A DNA stretch of 64,000 nucleotides from Okapia johnstoni. Its lineage: Eukaryota > Chordata > Mammalia > Artiodactyla > Giraffidae. The notes under the pieces are model-generated. The model ran no database searches. It was not told where the DNA came from and saw only the letters and a list, made by a program, of their open reading frames with translations. Made by a program: the position numbers and the translations under genes. Below are positions 23,561 to 34,268 of this stretch, in pieces (position 1 is the first letter of the stretch; the number at the start of each line of letters is the position of its first letter). The stretch lies in the NCBI GenBank assembly GCA_024291935.2, contig CM044307.1:101437461-101501460 (forward strand). The letters are read 5' to 3'.

Positions 23561-24072
23561 AGGTCTCCTTTTCCCAGGCTTCAATGTTGAATTGTTTCTT
23601 CCTTTTGGTTTCTGCCCTCCTAAGCTTGGTCCAGTGGTTTGTGTAGGGTGAGATTTGTGCTGAGTTGTTGTTTGTTTGTTTGTTTCTCCTCTGATGGGCA
23701 GGGCTGAGTGGGGTGGTCCTCCTGTCTGCTGGTGATGGGGTTTGTATTCTTGTTTTGTTTGTTGTTTAGATTTCCTGCACAAGGTGCTACTGGTGGTTGG
23801 TTGATGCCAGGTCCTGTATTCAAGTGTTTCCTTTGTGTGAGTTTTCACTATCTGATACTCCCTACAGTTACTTTTCTGGTAGTCTAGAGTCTTGGAGTCA
23901 GCGCTCCCACTCCAAAGGCTCAGGGCTTGATCTCTGGTCAGGAACAAAGATTTCACAAGTGGTTTGTTATGGCATTAAGTGAGATTAAAACAAATATGCA
24001 AAAATGAGAAACCAAAGATGAACCCCAGGCAAATGGCAGTTACAAAATCAGGAAATAATACTTAAAATAATG

Positions 24073-25260
24073 GAATATACACACATATACACGTAAACCC
24101 ATGAGCAAAGTCAAGTAGCCCAACAAACACAAAGTACAGTAGATTGACTCAGCGAACAAAGGAGATCAAAAATTATACTTACCTGTTAAGAACAAAACTA
24201 ACTAAAGCACCAACTGGAAAACGAAACTAAAGCAAGGTGCCAAGTGGGGAATAAAGCAGTAACAACAAAACTAACAAATAAGTTGAGAGGAAAGGAAAGA
24301 AGAAAAGAAAGAATGGATATGCAAAGTTAAAGAGAGGTAGATAAAGAAGATTTATATACATTAAAGATTAACGGCAAAGGGGAGAGAGCAGTAGGAAAGA
24401 CAAACAAGGGAATAAATGTAGAAAAAAAATAATAGGTTTAAAAAAACTAAAAATTTAAATTATAAAAAAGATAAAGACAAAAAAAAGGAAGAAAAGAAAA
24501 AGAAAAAGAAAAACTCCACAGAACTGCAAAAGCCCAATATAGAGGCAGATGTTTAAAACAACAATAAAAAGCGTGACTGAATATACACATATACATATAC
24601 ACCCATAAGCAAAATCAAAACAGTCCAACAAAAATAAAGTACAATAGACTGACCTGGCGAACAAAGGAAAGCAAAAGTTACATCTACCAGAACAAAACTA
24701 ACTCCAGTGCAAACTGGAAAACAAAGCTAAAGCAAGCGGCCAATTGGGGAGTAAAGCAATGAAACTAAAACTAACAAATATGTTAAGAGGAAAGGAAAGA
24801 AAACAAGAGGGAATAGGTATGTACTCTAAGGAATAGATAGCTACTCTCGCCTGGAAAATCCCATGGACGGAGGAGCCTGGTAGGCTGCAGTCCATGGGGT
24901 CGCTGAGAGTCAGACAAGCCTGAGTGACTTCCCTTTCACTTTTCACTTTCATGCACTGGAGAAGGAAATGGCAACCCACTCCAGTGTTCTTGCCTGGAGA
25001 ATCCCAGGGACGGCGGAGCCTGGTGGGCTGCCGTCTATGGGGTCGCACAGGGTCGGCCACGAATGAAGCGACTTAGCAGCAGCAGCAAGGGGAAAAGAAC
25101 AGTAGGAAAAGTAAACAAAGGAATAAATGTAGAAAAAATAATAACAGGTTTAAAACATTAAAATTAAAAAAGAGAAAAGAAAAAAGAAAATTCCACAGAA
25201 CTGCAAAAGCACAATGTAGGGGCAGAGGTTTATAACAACTATAAAAAATGGGACTGAGGA
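24073..25260 (-). repeat. Duplicated ~506-bp block inside the L1 5' region
   Basis: The sequence starting gaatatacacacatatacac at 24073 repeats from 24579 (gaatatacacatatacat), with parallel landmarks in order: aagtacagtagattgac / aagtacaatagactgac, aactggaaaacgaa / aactggaaaacaaag, ggaataaatgtagaaaaaa in both, and ccacagaactgcaaaagc in both. The second copy is split by a Bov-A2 at 24841-25090. Copies differ at many sites, so the duplication is old or part of the L1 lineage. Confidence 0.85.
24841..25090 (+). mobile_element. Bov-A2 SINE, 5'-truncated, in L1 5' region
   Basis: Starts at ctactctcgcctggaaaat, missing the first ~30 bp of the first monomer, has the cttttcactttcatg linker, and ends cgacttagcagcagcagc. 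Confidence 0.94.
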
Positions 25261-25934
25261 AAATAAAAAACAAACTCAAAAGCTTAATTAGATTCCATAG
25301 TGCCAATAAAATCGACAACTACAATAGAGGGGGAAAAAGGGGGGAAAAAAGAAAAAAATTCCGAAAAAATCTACAGAACAGGTCAAAACATAAGAATAAT
25401 AAATGTTTTTCTTGAGTCTCTGCTGTCAGAGTCCTTTCCCTCGCCGGGAGTCACAGTCCACCTCACCTCCCTAGGATGCCCTCCAACACTGTGCTGATCT
25501 CTGGACCTGCTGTGGGGGCAGCTCAGATTCTAATCTGGTCCTACTTCTGTGTGTTGTTGCCTCCAGTGTCCACAGCTATCAAAGCTAGTGAGTTTTCTTT
25601 TGTGGGAGCTCTCAGTGACCTTTTATATATTCCATAGACACAGAGTCTGCCAGTTGACCATGTGGATTTAATGTGCAGCTGGTACAGCTGGTGGGAAGGG
25701 TCTTCCTCCTGAGCCACACTGCTGCTCGGTTTCAATTGTGGTCTTATTTCCACCTCTGCATGTGGGTCGTCCACTGTGGTTTGCTTCTGAGGCTTCCCTG
25801 CAGGACTTGGGTTTGCCCCTGTGAGGGCCAGGTGTGGAGGTGCTGCAGCTGCTTGGGTTGCAGGGGTTCTGGCAGCATCAGGTACTCAGGGCGGTTGGCG
25901 GCTAGGGCAGCAGGAAATATAGTGCTCTAGTAGG

Positions 25935-26063
25935 GTATGGCAACCTGCATTGGCCCGTACGCTCCAGTTTTCTTGCCTGGAGAACCCCCTCTCTGACAGA
26001 GAAGCCTGGAAGGCCACGGTCTACAGTGTCGCAAAGAGTCGGACATGACTGAAGTGACCCTGT
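25935..26063 (+). repeat. Bov-A-like monomer within L1 5' UTR
   Basis: ttttcttgcctggagaaccc, gacagagaagcctggaaggc and gcaaagagtcggacatgact match a Bov-A monomer, but flanked directly by L1 5' UTR. I recall the same block in the L1-BT consensus, so it is probably part of that L1 lineage rather than a separate insertion. Confidence 0.75.
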
Positions 26064-26295
26064 GCGCATAGACGAAAGACTTTTTTTTGCCTGTGGCAGC
26101 TCTGCCCCAGTGAGAGTTGAGTGTGAAGGTGGTGCAGCCGCTTGGCTTGCGGGGACCCTGGCGGCACTAAATGTGCAGGGACACGGACTGACTCTGTGGC
26201 AGGAGTTATGGCCCTGTCAGCATCGTTTTTTGAGCCTCTTGTAGCTGGCGATCAGAAGGCCTTTTGGGTCAGTCTTTCTCCATAGCTCCACCCAT

Positions 26296-26575
26296 TCGGG
26301 CACTTAGAGGCTCCCTTGCCTGGGCTCCTTCTCCATTGTTAGGCGTGTCAGGCACATAGAGGGCCCCCCTGGCTGGGGTCCTACTGTGTAGATCAGCACA
26401 TCAGGCACTTAAAGGGGCACCCTGGGTGGGGTCCCACTCTGTAGATCGGCCTGTCAGGCACTTAAAAGAACACGCTGGGTGTGGTCCTACTCTGTAGTTT
26501 GGTGCATCAGGCACTTGAAGGGGCAGCCTAGGTGGAGTTCTACTCTGTAGTTCAGTGCATCAGGCGTTTGATGGG
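26296..26575. repeat. 53-bp tandem repeat in L1 5' UTR
   Basis: The anchor tcaggca recurs at 26348, 26401, 26454, 26507 and 26560, exactly 53 bp apart each time, with a diverged sixth unit from about 26296. Each unit has tctgtagnt and a gggtnnggtcc-type block. Confidence 0.92.
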
Positions 26576-27226
26576 CCAGTCTCTCTGTTGTTCAGCTGCT
26601 GATGCTGGCTTGTGGGGTAAGAGAGGCTATGGTGATGGCTCCACCCTCTATGCGTGACTCAGCAGTATCGCCTTGCTTCCATGGCTGCCTGGCTTTCCTC
26701 CACAGGCATTTCCCACCACAATCTCTTCCCTCACATCCCCTCGATCCGTGTCTCCACAGTCAACAGCAGCCCTTGCCCTGGGATTGCTCCACAATCCCTA
26801 AACTCCAGGCCCCAGCCACTGAGCTTTCCAGGGGCCCTGCATCCCTGTCTGGGGTATGTATGTCTGTGGCAAGGACTGTCTGATTCTCATTCCATTTAGG
26901 CTGCCACAGATCAGCTGTTTCACTCTCAGCCTTATATGTTTCTCTTCTGACTCAGAGTTGCCCAATGTGGGGATTGGACCCCTGCTTCAGTTCCCCCACC
27001 GGCTGAGGGCAGGTCCAGTCCTACTAACATTCCTGTTTCTCCCCCTAGTTCCTTCATCCTACCAAGTTTGGCTTGGTTCTATATATTCTTTTCCACTGGT
27101 CAGGTACTCCTGTTCGCTCTCAGCTGGTGTTCTACATGGACTTCTGTGTCTGAAGATGTATTCCTGATGTATCCGTGGACAGAGATGTAATCCACGTCCA
27201 CCTACTCCTTCGCCATCTTGTTCTCT

Positions 27227-27426
27227 CCTTAAGTTGCTTTTTAATCTTTTGCTTTTAAAAGGAAAAACATTCCAGGAGAAAGAACTCATAACCTTTACCC
27301 TGTGCCAGGTATATTACATACATGTGTCATTTCATGCCCAGGGCGACCTTTATGGAGTCCAAGCTCGTTCTGCTCACCACACAATAAGTCAATGAATCCG
27401 CGACAAAGAGTTGGGATCAGGAAGGG
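27227..27426 (-). other. ~200 bp between L1 5' end and target-site duplication
   Basis: Sequence with no L1 similarity that I know, including gcgacctttatggagtccaa and cacacaataagtcaatgaat. If the 14-bp flanking repeat is the true TSD, this segment was co-mobilised at the 5' end of the L1 transcript. Confidence 0.55.
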
Positions 27427-27440
27427 CCTGCAGCATTTTT
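27427..27440. repeat. Right copy of 14-bp L1 target-site duplication
   Basis: Perfect match to 18209-18222, located about 200 bp past the canonical L1 5' end. Confidence 0.8.
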
Positions 27441-30400
27441 GATGTTATTAATATTAGCTTGCTAATGAGTTCAGGCTATTTACCAGATTTCTCTCCATAA
27501 TTTGCCAAAATGCTATTCCTGAATGTTAATAGCCTTCATTTTCAACTTTTAAACTCACCTTTCCTAACTTGAATATAATCAACTTTACTACTGAGACCAC
27601 TTTACAATGCTACTTCACCAAGATGTAGGCATATATCATGCTAAAAAGAAAATTACTTTTGAGAGATGCACTTTGGATTTGGATTTGCCTGTTTTGTGTT
27701 TTACATTGTGTATTTTGAGAATATTCTTCTTCTTCTGCAAAAGTAAGTCCCATTGCCAGGAGGAATAGTTCTGGATGTGACATGTGTTTGTAGAGTATCT
27801 TTTTTCACCCTCTCAAGCTTTCCCCATCTTCCCATTGAACTGTGCTTTGTGGATGTTCAGATTATAGTCATTCATCAGGTGCCCCAGTCTCTGTGTCTTC
27901 TCATGGGTTAGTCTTCCTTGGTTATTCCCTCTGCTTTCTATGCTTGTTTCTTTAGCAGAACTTATCTGTCCAAATTTTCATTTTTTCATAGTTAGATTGT
28001 TCTTGCTCTCAAACTGAAAATTTACCAAATAAATAAATTTTCCCCGTGGGACAGTGGTTAAAGGCTAGGGTAGAAGGTTAGATTGTCTTCTATTTTAGAT
28101 AAGGTCTCAGAAAGATGTACTAGATCATTTTAGCAATGCCCTACTAGATGTAGTACCCACTTCTTAATTTCTAATCTAATTAAATAGCCCATGTAGTAAG
28201 AATTTGAGGTTGTTTATGAAGGAACCTAGACCAGTAGATAACACATGTTATTATTTTGAGCAGTCAGAGTTTATTACTGCTCAAGTCAATAGTTTCAAAT
28301 TATACCTGGGTTATTCAAAATATGAAGTCATGGTAAACATCCATCTAAGTCCTTGGCTCAGTCACTGACATAATTGCTAACAAACAGGGTAAAGAATGAA
28401 GCCCCCTTATAAAAAAATTACAGCAAATCTAGAATGGATAAAGGCCTCAGAAGTTTTGCTTATTGTTGGGTATTAGGAACTCCTTACCTTCTTTAGAAGA
28501 GATATAAATTTGACAAGTGTGTAGACAAATAATTTTTATAATTCTAATTACTGGTATAAGTGTTCACCAGGAGAAAAAAAGAACTTTAGCTACACTGAGG
28601 CATCCAGAAAAATGTAGCAGATTAAGTTATGTTTAAGCTCTAGCCTGAAGCAAGATGAGTAGAGGGAGGGTTAGGGATAGGAATGATCATGACAAGCAGA
28701 GAAAGTAAGAGCCTTATGAAGACCCTTCTTATCTATACTCATATCTCTGTCATGATGAATTGGATAGATTGCAAGAGACATTGCATTTATTTATTCTAGT
28801 TTTTCCAATTTCATTTTTTAAAATTGCATTTCTGAAGTGAAAGTGAAAGTTACTCAGTTGTGTCCGACTCTCCACGGTATTCTCCAGACCAGAATACCAG
28901 TGTGGGTAGCCTTTCCCTTCTCCAGGGGATCTTCCTAACCCAAAGACTGAACCCAGGTCTTCTGCATTTCAAGCAGATTCTTTACCAACTAAGCTATTTC
29001 TGAAGAGTGCAAAAGTAATTTTGACAAATGCTAAAATGGTTAAAACTTTGATATAGTAGATATGCATTATTTTACTTTAAAAGGTATGTTAATCACACTT
29101 TTTTAGTAATAAAAATTTTGACATAAAAAAGAAACTACTCAAGAATATATTGAAGATTAAATATAAAACACCAAGAGCTGATATTCCACATAAACATCTT
29201 AAAGCGTAAAGCATATTATCAAAGAGAAATGCTTAGTTACAACACACAATGTTCTGTATCAGTGCTAGTTTTGATTAAAATTCTTTTTTTTTCCCAATAA
29301 TAAACAAAAGTTTTGCGGTGATATTCAGAAAAATATTACAGGTTTTTGTTTTAACAAATGAAAGAAAGTTCTCAGTTAGAGGTAATTCATATCTTGGGAA
29401 ACAAACATCTCCACATGATATATGGATTCTGTGATAATCAGGTTTGATAGCATTTTTATTGAGGTGCCAGGGAGAATACCAACTGAAAATATAAATACAG
29501 CTGCTACTGTTATTTTGTGAAACTTATTTCATAAAGCTTTTCTCTGCTCAATAAACTCTTTTTTGAAAAATTGTTATTAAAATAATGAAAACACACATGT
29601 ATGTGTACACATACACTATAGTTGGGATTATCCCAAAAGTCAGAAACAAAATATAACTCAAACAGCATCTTCAAGTTACTGGAAAAAAGTGATCTGCACA
29701 ATACTAATCTATAAATTTAAACTGTTTAAAGAAATCTGAACTAATACTCAGAATTTCTACTAGGTGTGAGTTCAGTTTCCGTATATAACTAAAACAGTGA
29801 TCAAAATTGTAGTAATTTATACCGCTTTACATGCAATAAATGTTAATATTTTAAGACATTACTCTGCTATTATATAGCAACTGAGAAGTGACATTCTAAA
29901 TGTTTTATCTAAGTTGAACTATACACTTGATAATTAGTTTACAGTATTTTTTGTGTGTTTATTCAATGCAGAATGGCTGAAATATTGGAATCCTTGCACT
30001 ATTATAGCACAATCAGAAATAGACCCTAAAATGCCTATGTACATGTTTATGTGCTACATTGGCATTTCCTTTGTAAACCATTCAGTTTTGAAGATTTGGT
30101 GAACAGATTTTGATGGCATTTTGCAGTGTAATGACACAAATGAAATTGAGGAGTATAGTTTTCATTTGTGGGGTCGGTCAGTTGCTCTCACAATGTTAAG
30201 CTTATCACTTTACCACTTCTTGGACGTGTGATTTTTCCCCCCCAATTCTTTTTATTGTTTAGGGAGCTCTTTTATTGTATATTTACTCACCCCAGTAGTT
30301 TTATTTTTATTAGAGGATAATTTACCAAGATATGGTATTTACTTGAATGGTAGGTGAATCACAGTGTCATAACCCTTGTTCTTTTTTCTCATGAAATATT

Positions 30401-30627
30401 TTTTTCCATTGAATCACAGAAACAGATGTTCTAACACCACCATGCAAAATCTTCTTTTATCATCTCATTTTGAAAGTAAACAGCCTCTCAAGCCCATGGA
30501 GAAAGGCCCTGTACCCAATTCATTTACCAGAAACTTCAAACTAAAAATTTGTGCATTTCTATTTTAGCTGCTTCTTATGTATGTTTAATAAAATATTAAT
30601 ATATTATCTTATACCCTAACTTTTCAG
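27441..30627. other. Intron G-H, right part
   Basis: Apart from one antisense Bov-tA at 28836, the 3.2 kb shows no element or gene I recognise. The sequence is AT-rich. Open frames here are short and without similarity. Confidence 0.6.
28836..28998 (-). mobile_element. Bov-tA SINE, antisense, internally shortened
   Basis: Reads gttactcagttgtgtccgac then jumps to ggtattctccagaccagaat and ends attctttaccaactaagcta. The block between (accccatgg to ctctgtccatgg) is deleted. Confidence 0.88.
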
Positions 30628-30748
30628 CTCCTGATTCTCCCCCTCAAGACTTCTCTGTAAAACAGTTGTCTGGTGTCATGGTGAAGTTGTCATGGAAACC
30701 ACCCCCGGAGCCAAATGGAATTATCCTCTATTACACAGTTTATGTCTG
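30628..30748 (+). CDS. PTPRQ: PTPRQ exon H: N-terminal part of FN3 domain
   Basis: 121 bp, phase 1 in and phase 2 out; acceptor tttcag, donor gtaaga. It encodes [36 protein letters not shown] and the first two bases of a Trp codon. The Trp is completed by the first base of exon I, 15.8 kb away. Exon H has no methionine start and is short. It lies just after a 12.8-kb intron holding the full-length L1. Confidence 0.95.
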
Positions 30749-31769
30749 GTAAGAATTTTTTTCTTTTTTGGAAATAGTTCTGAGAACAAGTATTAATCTG
30801 TAACACAATAGGAATGCAGTTTTAAAATTTCAGATTGTGAAGCTACATTAGAAATCTGATTATTAATAGGTTAGTTTATATGCTTTTATTAAGAAACAAC
30901 TTTTTCCCATATTATGTGGAGGTCCAAGCATAGTCAAATAATGTGAATTTTGTAATCAAAACAAAATAAATGTATTATGTGTAATTACACTAGAATCCTG
31001 CTCTTCAGCATCATGGACTGGTCATGTGAATACAACTGGAATTATATGTGAAAAGCTTTCAGAATATTACTCCAATATTCTCTATGCCACTCTCCTTTTA
31101 AGTTTCCTTGAGCAAAATATTTTAAACTAAAATTTAACTAAAAGATATTTCTCCAGAACTCTATTATTTAAGGTCAATTGTCCATTGAAATGTAAGCAGT
31201 GTATTTGTTTTTTACTGATCACCTTTACCCTACTTGCCTATTTATGAGTCAGTTGTGAAAAAAGACATAATCCTATAGTGCTTCTAATCAATTAACAACA
31301 TGCTATTAATATATTGCTTCATGGAAACTCAATAGATTAGAAGCCTCACTTTGATCTACTATAAATCCTGGTAAAAGGATTCACAAGTGATATAACATAT
31401 TTCCTAATGTGTTTTAAATATTTCAACTTTGAAAATGCAATTTACATAATGCTTTATAGAATATAGACATTTCTTCTTTTATATTTCTTACTTGGAAGGT
31501 CTGGCATTGGGTGAGATGCTATGTACGATGTTTTTAAGAAGTCTACTCTTCTCTTTCCTAAATTAATACTTTTTCCCCCCAATCCCTTTTTAAATCCTTT
31601 TCATACTGCTCCTTAGGACTACCCTTCCTGTATTCGTCATTGCCTGATTCCAAGTCCCTTTGCCCATTCTTTGGCAAAATTAGGAGTGGCATTAGGGATG
31701 ATAATGGGAGGAGGGGCAGTGACACAAGGTAATCATTCCTCTCTATTCCCCTACTCCTTCATTTATCAG

Positions 31770-32720
31770 TTCAGGGTTTCTTCATTCAATAATATTGATA
31801 GAGTAGCTATGTACCTGTGAACAAGACACACATAAGACCCTTACCCTCAAGGAGCTTACATTCTAAAGAGATAAGTGGATTATATACCCACAAATAAACA
31901 AACGGGAAGGAATCAGGGGAAAGAGGGTTACTTTTGATAGAATGCTTCCAAAAGTATATATGGCCTTTACTTGTGATCTGAACAAGAAGGAGCTTCTTGT
32001 CAAGTCAGGATCTGCAGGAGGAAGGAACATCAAGTGCGTAGGCTCTGTGAGGAAACACATTTGTTTTGAAAACCATAGAGGAGGTCAGTGTTGCTACAGA
32101 TGGAGAGACGGAGAGTTATACTGGAGAGTAGGCAGCTGACAAAGGTCAGGAGCTAAGCCATCATAAGGATTCGGTTTTCATTTCAGTTGTAATGGGAATT
32201 ATTAAAGAATTTCAAAAAGTTCGGGTATTTTATGCAGAAAAAATTGTAGGGGGAAACGTGCTAGCAGGGATATTAGGTGGGAGATTATTTTAGTAATCTG
32301 GGCTATAGATGATCCTGGAATAGAGGAGAGAAGTGGCAGCTTTTTATTACACTTAGGAAGAAAAGTTGCTTGGACCCAGTGATGGATTGGCTATGGGAAT
32401 GAAAAGAAAGATAAATCAATGGAATCAATGATGACTTCTGGATTTTTGAACCAAAGATAATGACTCAGAGATTTATGACACTGTTTTGCTGAGTTAGAAA
32501 AAAATTGAAAGTGAAAAAAGTTAATGAGAAGCAAGATTTTCTGGTTGGGTTTCTGGTCCTACTCTTATAAACGGTATCATTACTCTGTGGACCCAGTGAT
32601 GGATTGGCTATGGGAATGAAAAGAAAGATAAATCAATGGAATCAATGATGACTTCTGGATTTTTGAACCAAAGATAATGACTCAGAGATTTATGACACTG
32701 TTTTGCTGAGTTAGAAAAAT
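31770..32720 (+). repeat. Second copy of the unassigned old long repeat
   Basis: ctcaaggagcttacattct, gtaatctgggctatagatga and cagtgatggattggctatgg follow the same order as the family seen at 10640-13240. It includes the 132-bp exact duplication described separately. Family name not assigned. Confidence 0.45.
32371..32719. repeat. Perfect 132-bp direct repeat, copies 217 bp apart
   Basis: Positions 32371-32502 and 32588-32719 are identical base for base, starting tggacccagtgatggattgg and ending gagttagaaaaa. 85 bp of different sequence separates them. Zero mismatches in neutral intron sequence means a very recent duplication or an assembly artefact. Confidence 0.97.
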
Positions 32721-33316
32721 ATGGTCTATATTTATGCTGGACTGACTCTTAATGTGGAAAGAGAACATAGAAAACACTTTTTCCTCAATAGAACTTGGCT
32801 TTATTTATCTTTCTCTTTCACACACACACCATACATAGGGAGGAGGCAAGTGTGATAGAAGAGGCAGAGAGATTAAGATCCTATCTGCTTCAAGATCTGG
32901 TTTGTTCATCACTGTATTGGAACAGGAAACTACCTGGCTCATAATTGAAACTAAATTATCTGCTAAATGGATGACTGAATGAAGAATATATTTTAAGAGT
33001 TAAAAATTTAGTATAGACTTATTATCTTTTCATTTCTGGCATAAAAGTAGTGATGCTTTTCCAGACAATGGACACCTTCTGTTGACTAGAGTTAGATCTT
33101 ATAAAGAAAACAAAACAGGAAAAACATCTTAACATGTTTAAGAATATCAGCTGTAATAGACTGAAAGATATAAATGGTAATGAAGTATATAAGAGATACT
33201 TTTAAATTTCCAGTATCTTTTTACCTAAACTGGAAGCTTTAGCCTCTGTAGTTAAAGGGATATCATGATACAGGTTCCTTTTGTATCACTGTTGCTAATC
33301 AGTAATGGATTTTGGG

Positions 33317-33533
33317 GGCTTCCCTGGTGGCTCTGACAGTAAAGCGTCTGTCTGCAATGTGGGAGACCTGGGTTCCATCCCTGGGTTGGGAAGATCCCCT
33401 GGAGAAGGAAATGGCACCCCACTCCAGTTTCTTGCCTGAAAAATCCCGTGGATGGAGGAGCCTGGTAGGCGACAGTCCATGGGGTTGCAAAGAATCAGAC
33501 ATGACTGAACGACTTCACTTTCTTTCTTTCTTG
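33317..33533 (+). mobile_element. Bov-tA SINE, sense
   Basis: gggcttccctggtggctctg to gaacgacttcac, followed by a tttctttctttctt tail region. Nearly complete. Confidence 0.94.
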
Positions 33534-34129
33534 GTTTTTTGGAACTCTTGCCATATCAGTTTAATTGGGGAGGATAGGAAGCGTGTATCATGATACCATA
33601 CAGCACATTCTGAGTGGAGAGACATAGGTTTGAATGGTGACTCTGCCACTAAATTATCTATGGTGCTCTCTTAAAGTACTGTGTAAGTGGTCTTTATTTT
33701 TATTAGCAGAGTTCCTGTTTCAGGGGTTCATATTTCTCTCACAATACTCAACTTCCATTATTTTCGTTCTTTCACTAACTACCAAATTCTTTAAAAAAAA
33801 AAAAAAATCTTTGTGAAGGAAGCAAGCTGTTCCATCTCATGAATTATGAAGAACGTTCAAGTAGATTTTTGTGTTGAAGCATATGATGAAGACTGAGGGG
33901 CCAATTGGAAGGCAGTGATATACTCCCCACATGAGAAGGTGAAAGCATGGTTTAGGACAATGTTGAAAAAGTGCTAATACAAATGTGGAGATCAATGCTT
34001 CACAGAAATCTCTAATGACAGCACTCAGACCATTACAGACTCTGACAAGTGATTATGGAAGAAAACGGGAAGAGACTGAATGCCGTAAGAGGCTTAGCCT
34101 GGATAACTGGGGACTTGCTCCAACATTAG

Positions 34130-34268
34130 GGCTTCCCATGTGGCACTAGTGGTAAAGAATCCTTACCTGTCAATGCAGGAAACTAAGAGAAGTTCAACCC
34201 CTAGGTTGGGAAGATCCCCTGGAGTAGGAAATGGCACCCCACTCCAGTATTCTTGCCTGGAAAATTAA
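34130..34268 (+). mobile_element. Bov-tA SINE, 3'-truncated
   Basis: agggcttcccatgtggcact through gttgggaagatcccctggag to ccagtattcttgcctggaaa, then unrelated sequence. The tail half is missing. Confidence 0.88.

Larger units (their letters stand above)
18223..27426 (-). mobile_element. Full-length ruminant L1 (L1-BT type), antisense, with extra 5' sequence
   Basis: The left edge is the reversed L1 3' UTR (ttgaaggataattgctttac, aacatgaatcagccatagg). ORF2 follows antisense to about 22510, the ORF1 region to about 23560, then a long 5' UTR ending at the reverse of ggagagaacaagatggcgaa near 27226. The 14-mer cctgcagcattttt at 18209-18222 recurs at 27427-27440 and looks like the target-site duplication. 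In L1 sense it starts AAAAATG, as expected for L1 endonuclease cleavage. This implies that about 200 bp beyond the L1 5' end came in with the element. Two Bov-A2 SINEs inserted later. Confidence 0.9.

Noticed and set aside
26296..26575. CRISPR-like array from regular 53-bp spacing
   Set aside because: Units are contiguous and similar throughout with no unique spacers, inside a mammalian L1.
25673..27289. Several GC-richer open frames that could suggest a gene
   Set aside because: They lie in the L1 5' UTR, antisense, with tandem repeats and no protein similarity.
33295..33593. Open frames on both strands over SINEs (also at 40265-40545, 45750-46126, 60125-60787)
   Set aside because: All are translations of Bov-tA or Bov-A2 consensus sequence, recurring wherever the SINE occurs.
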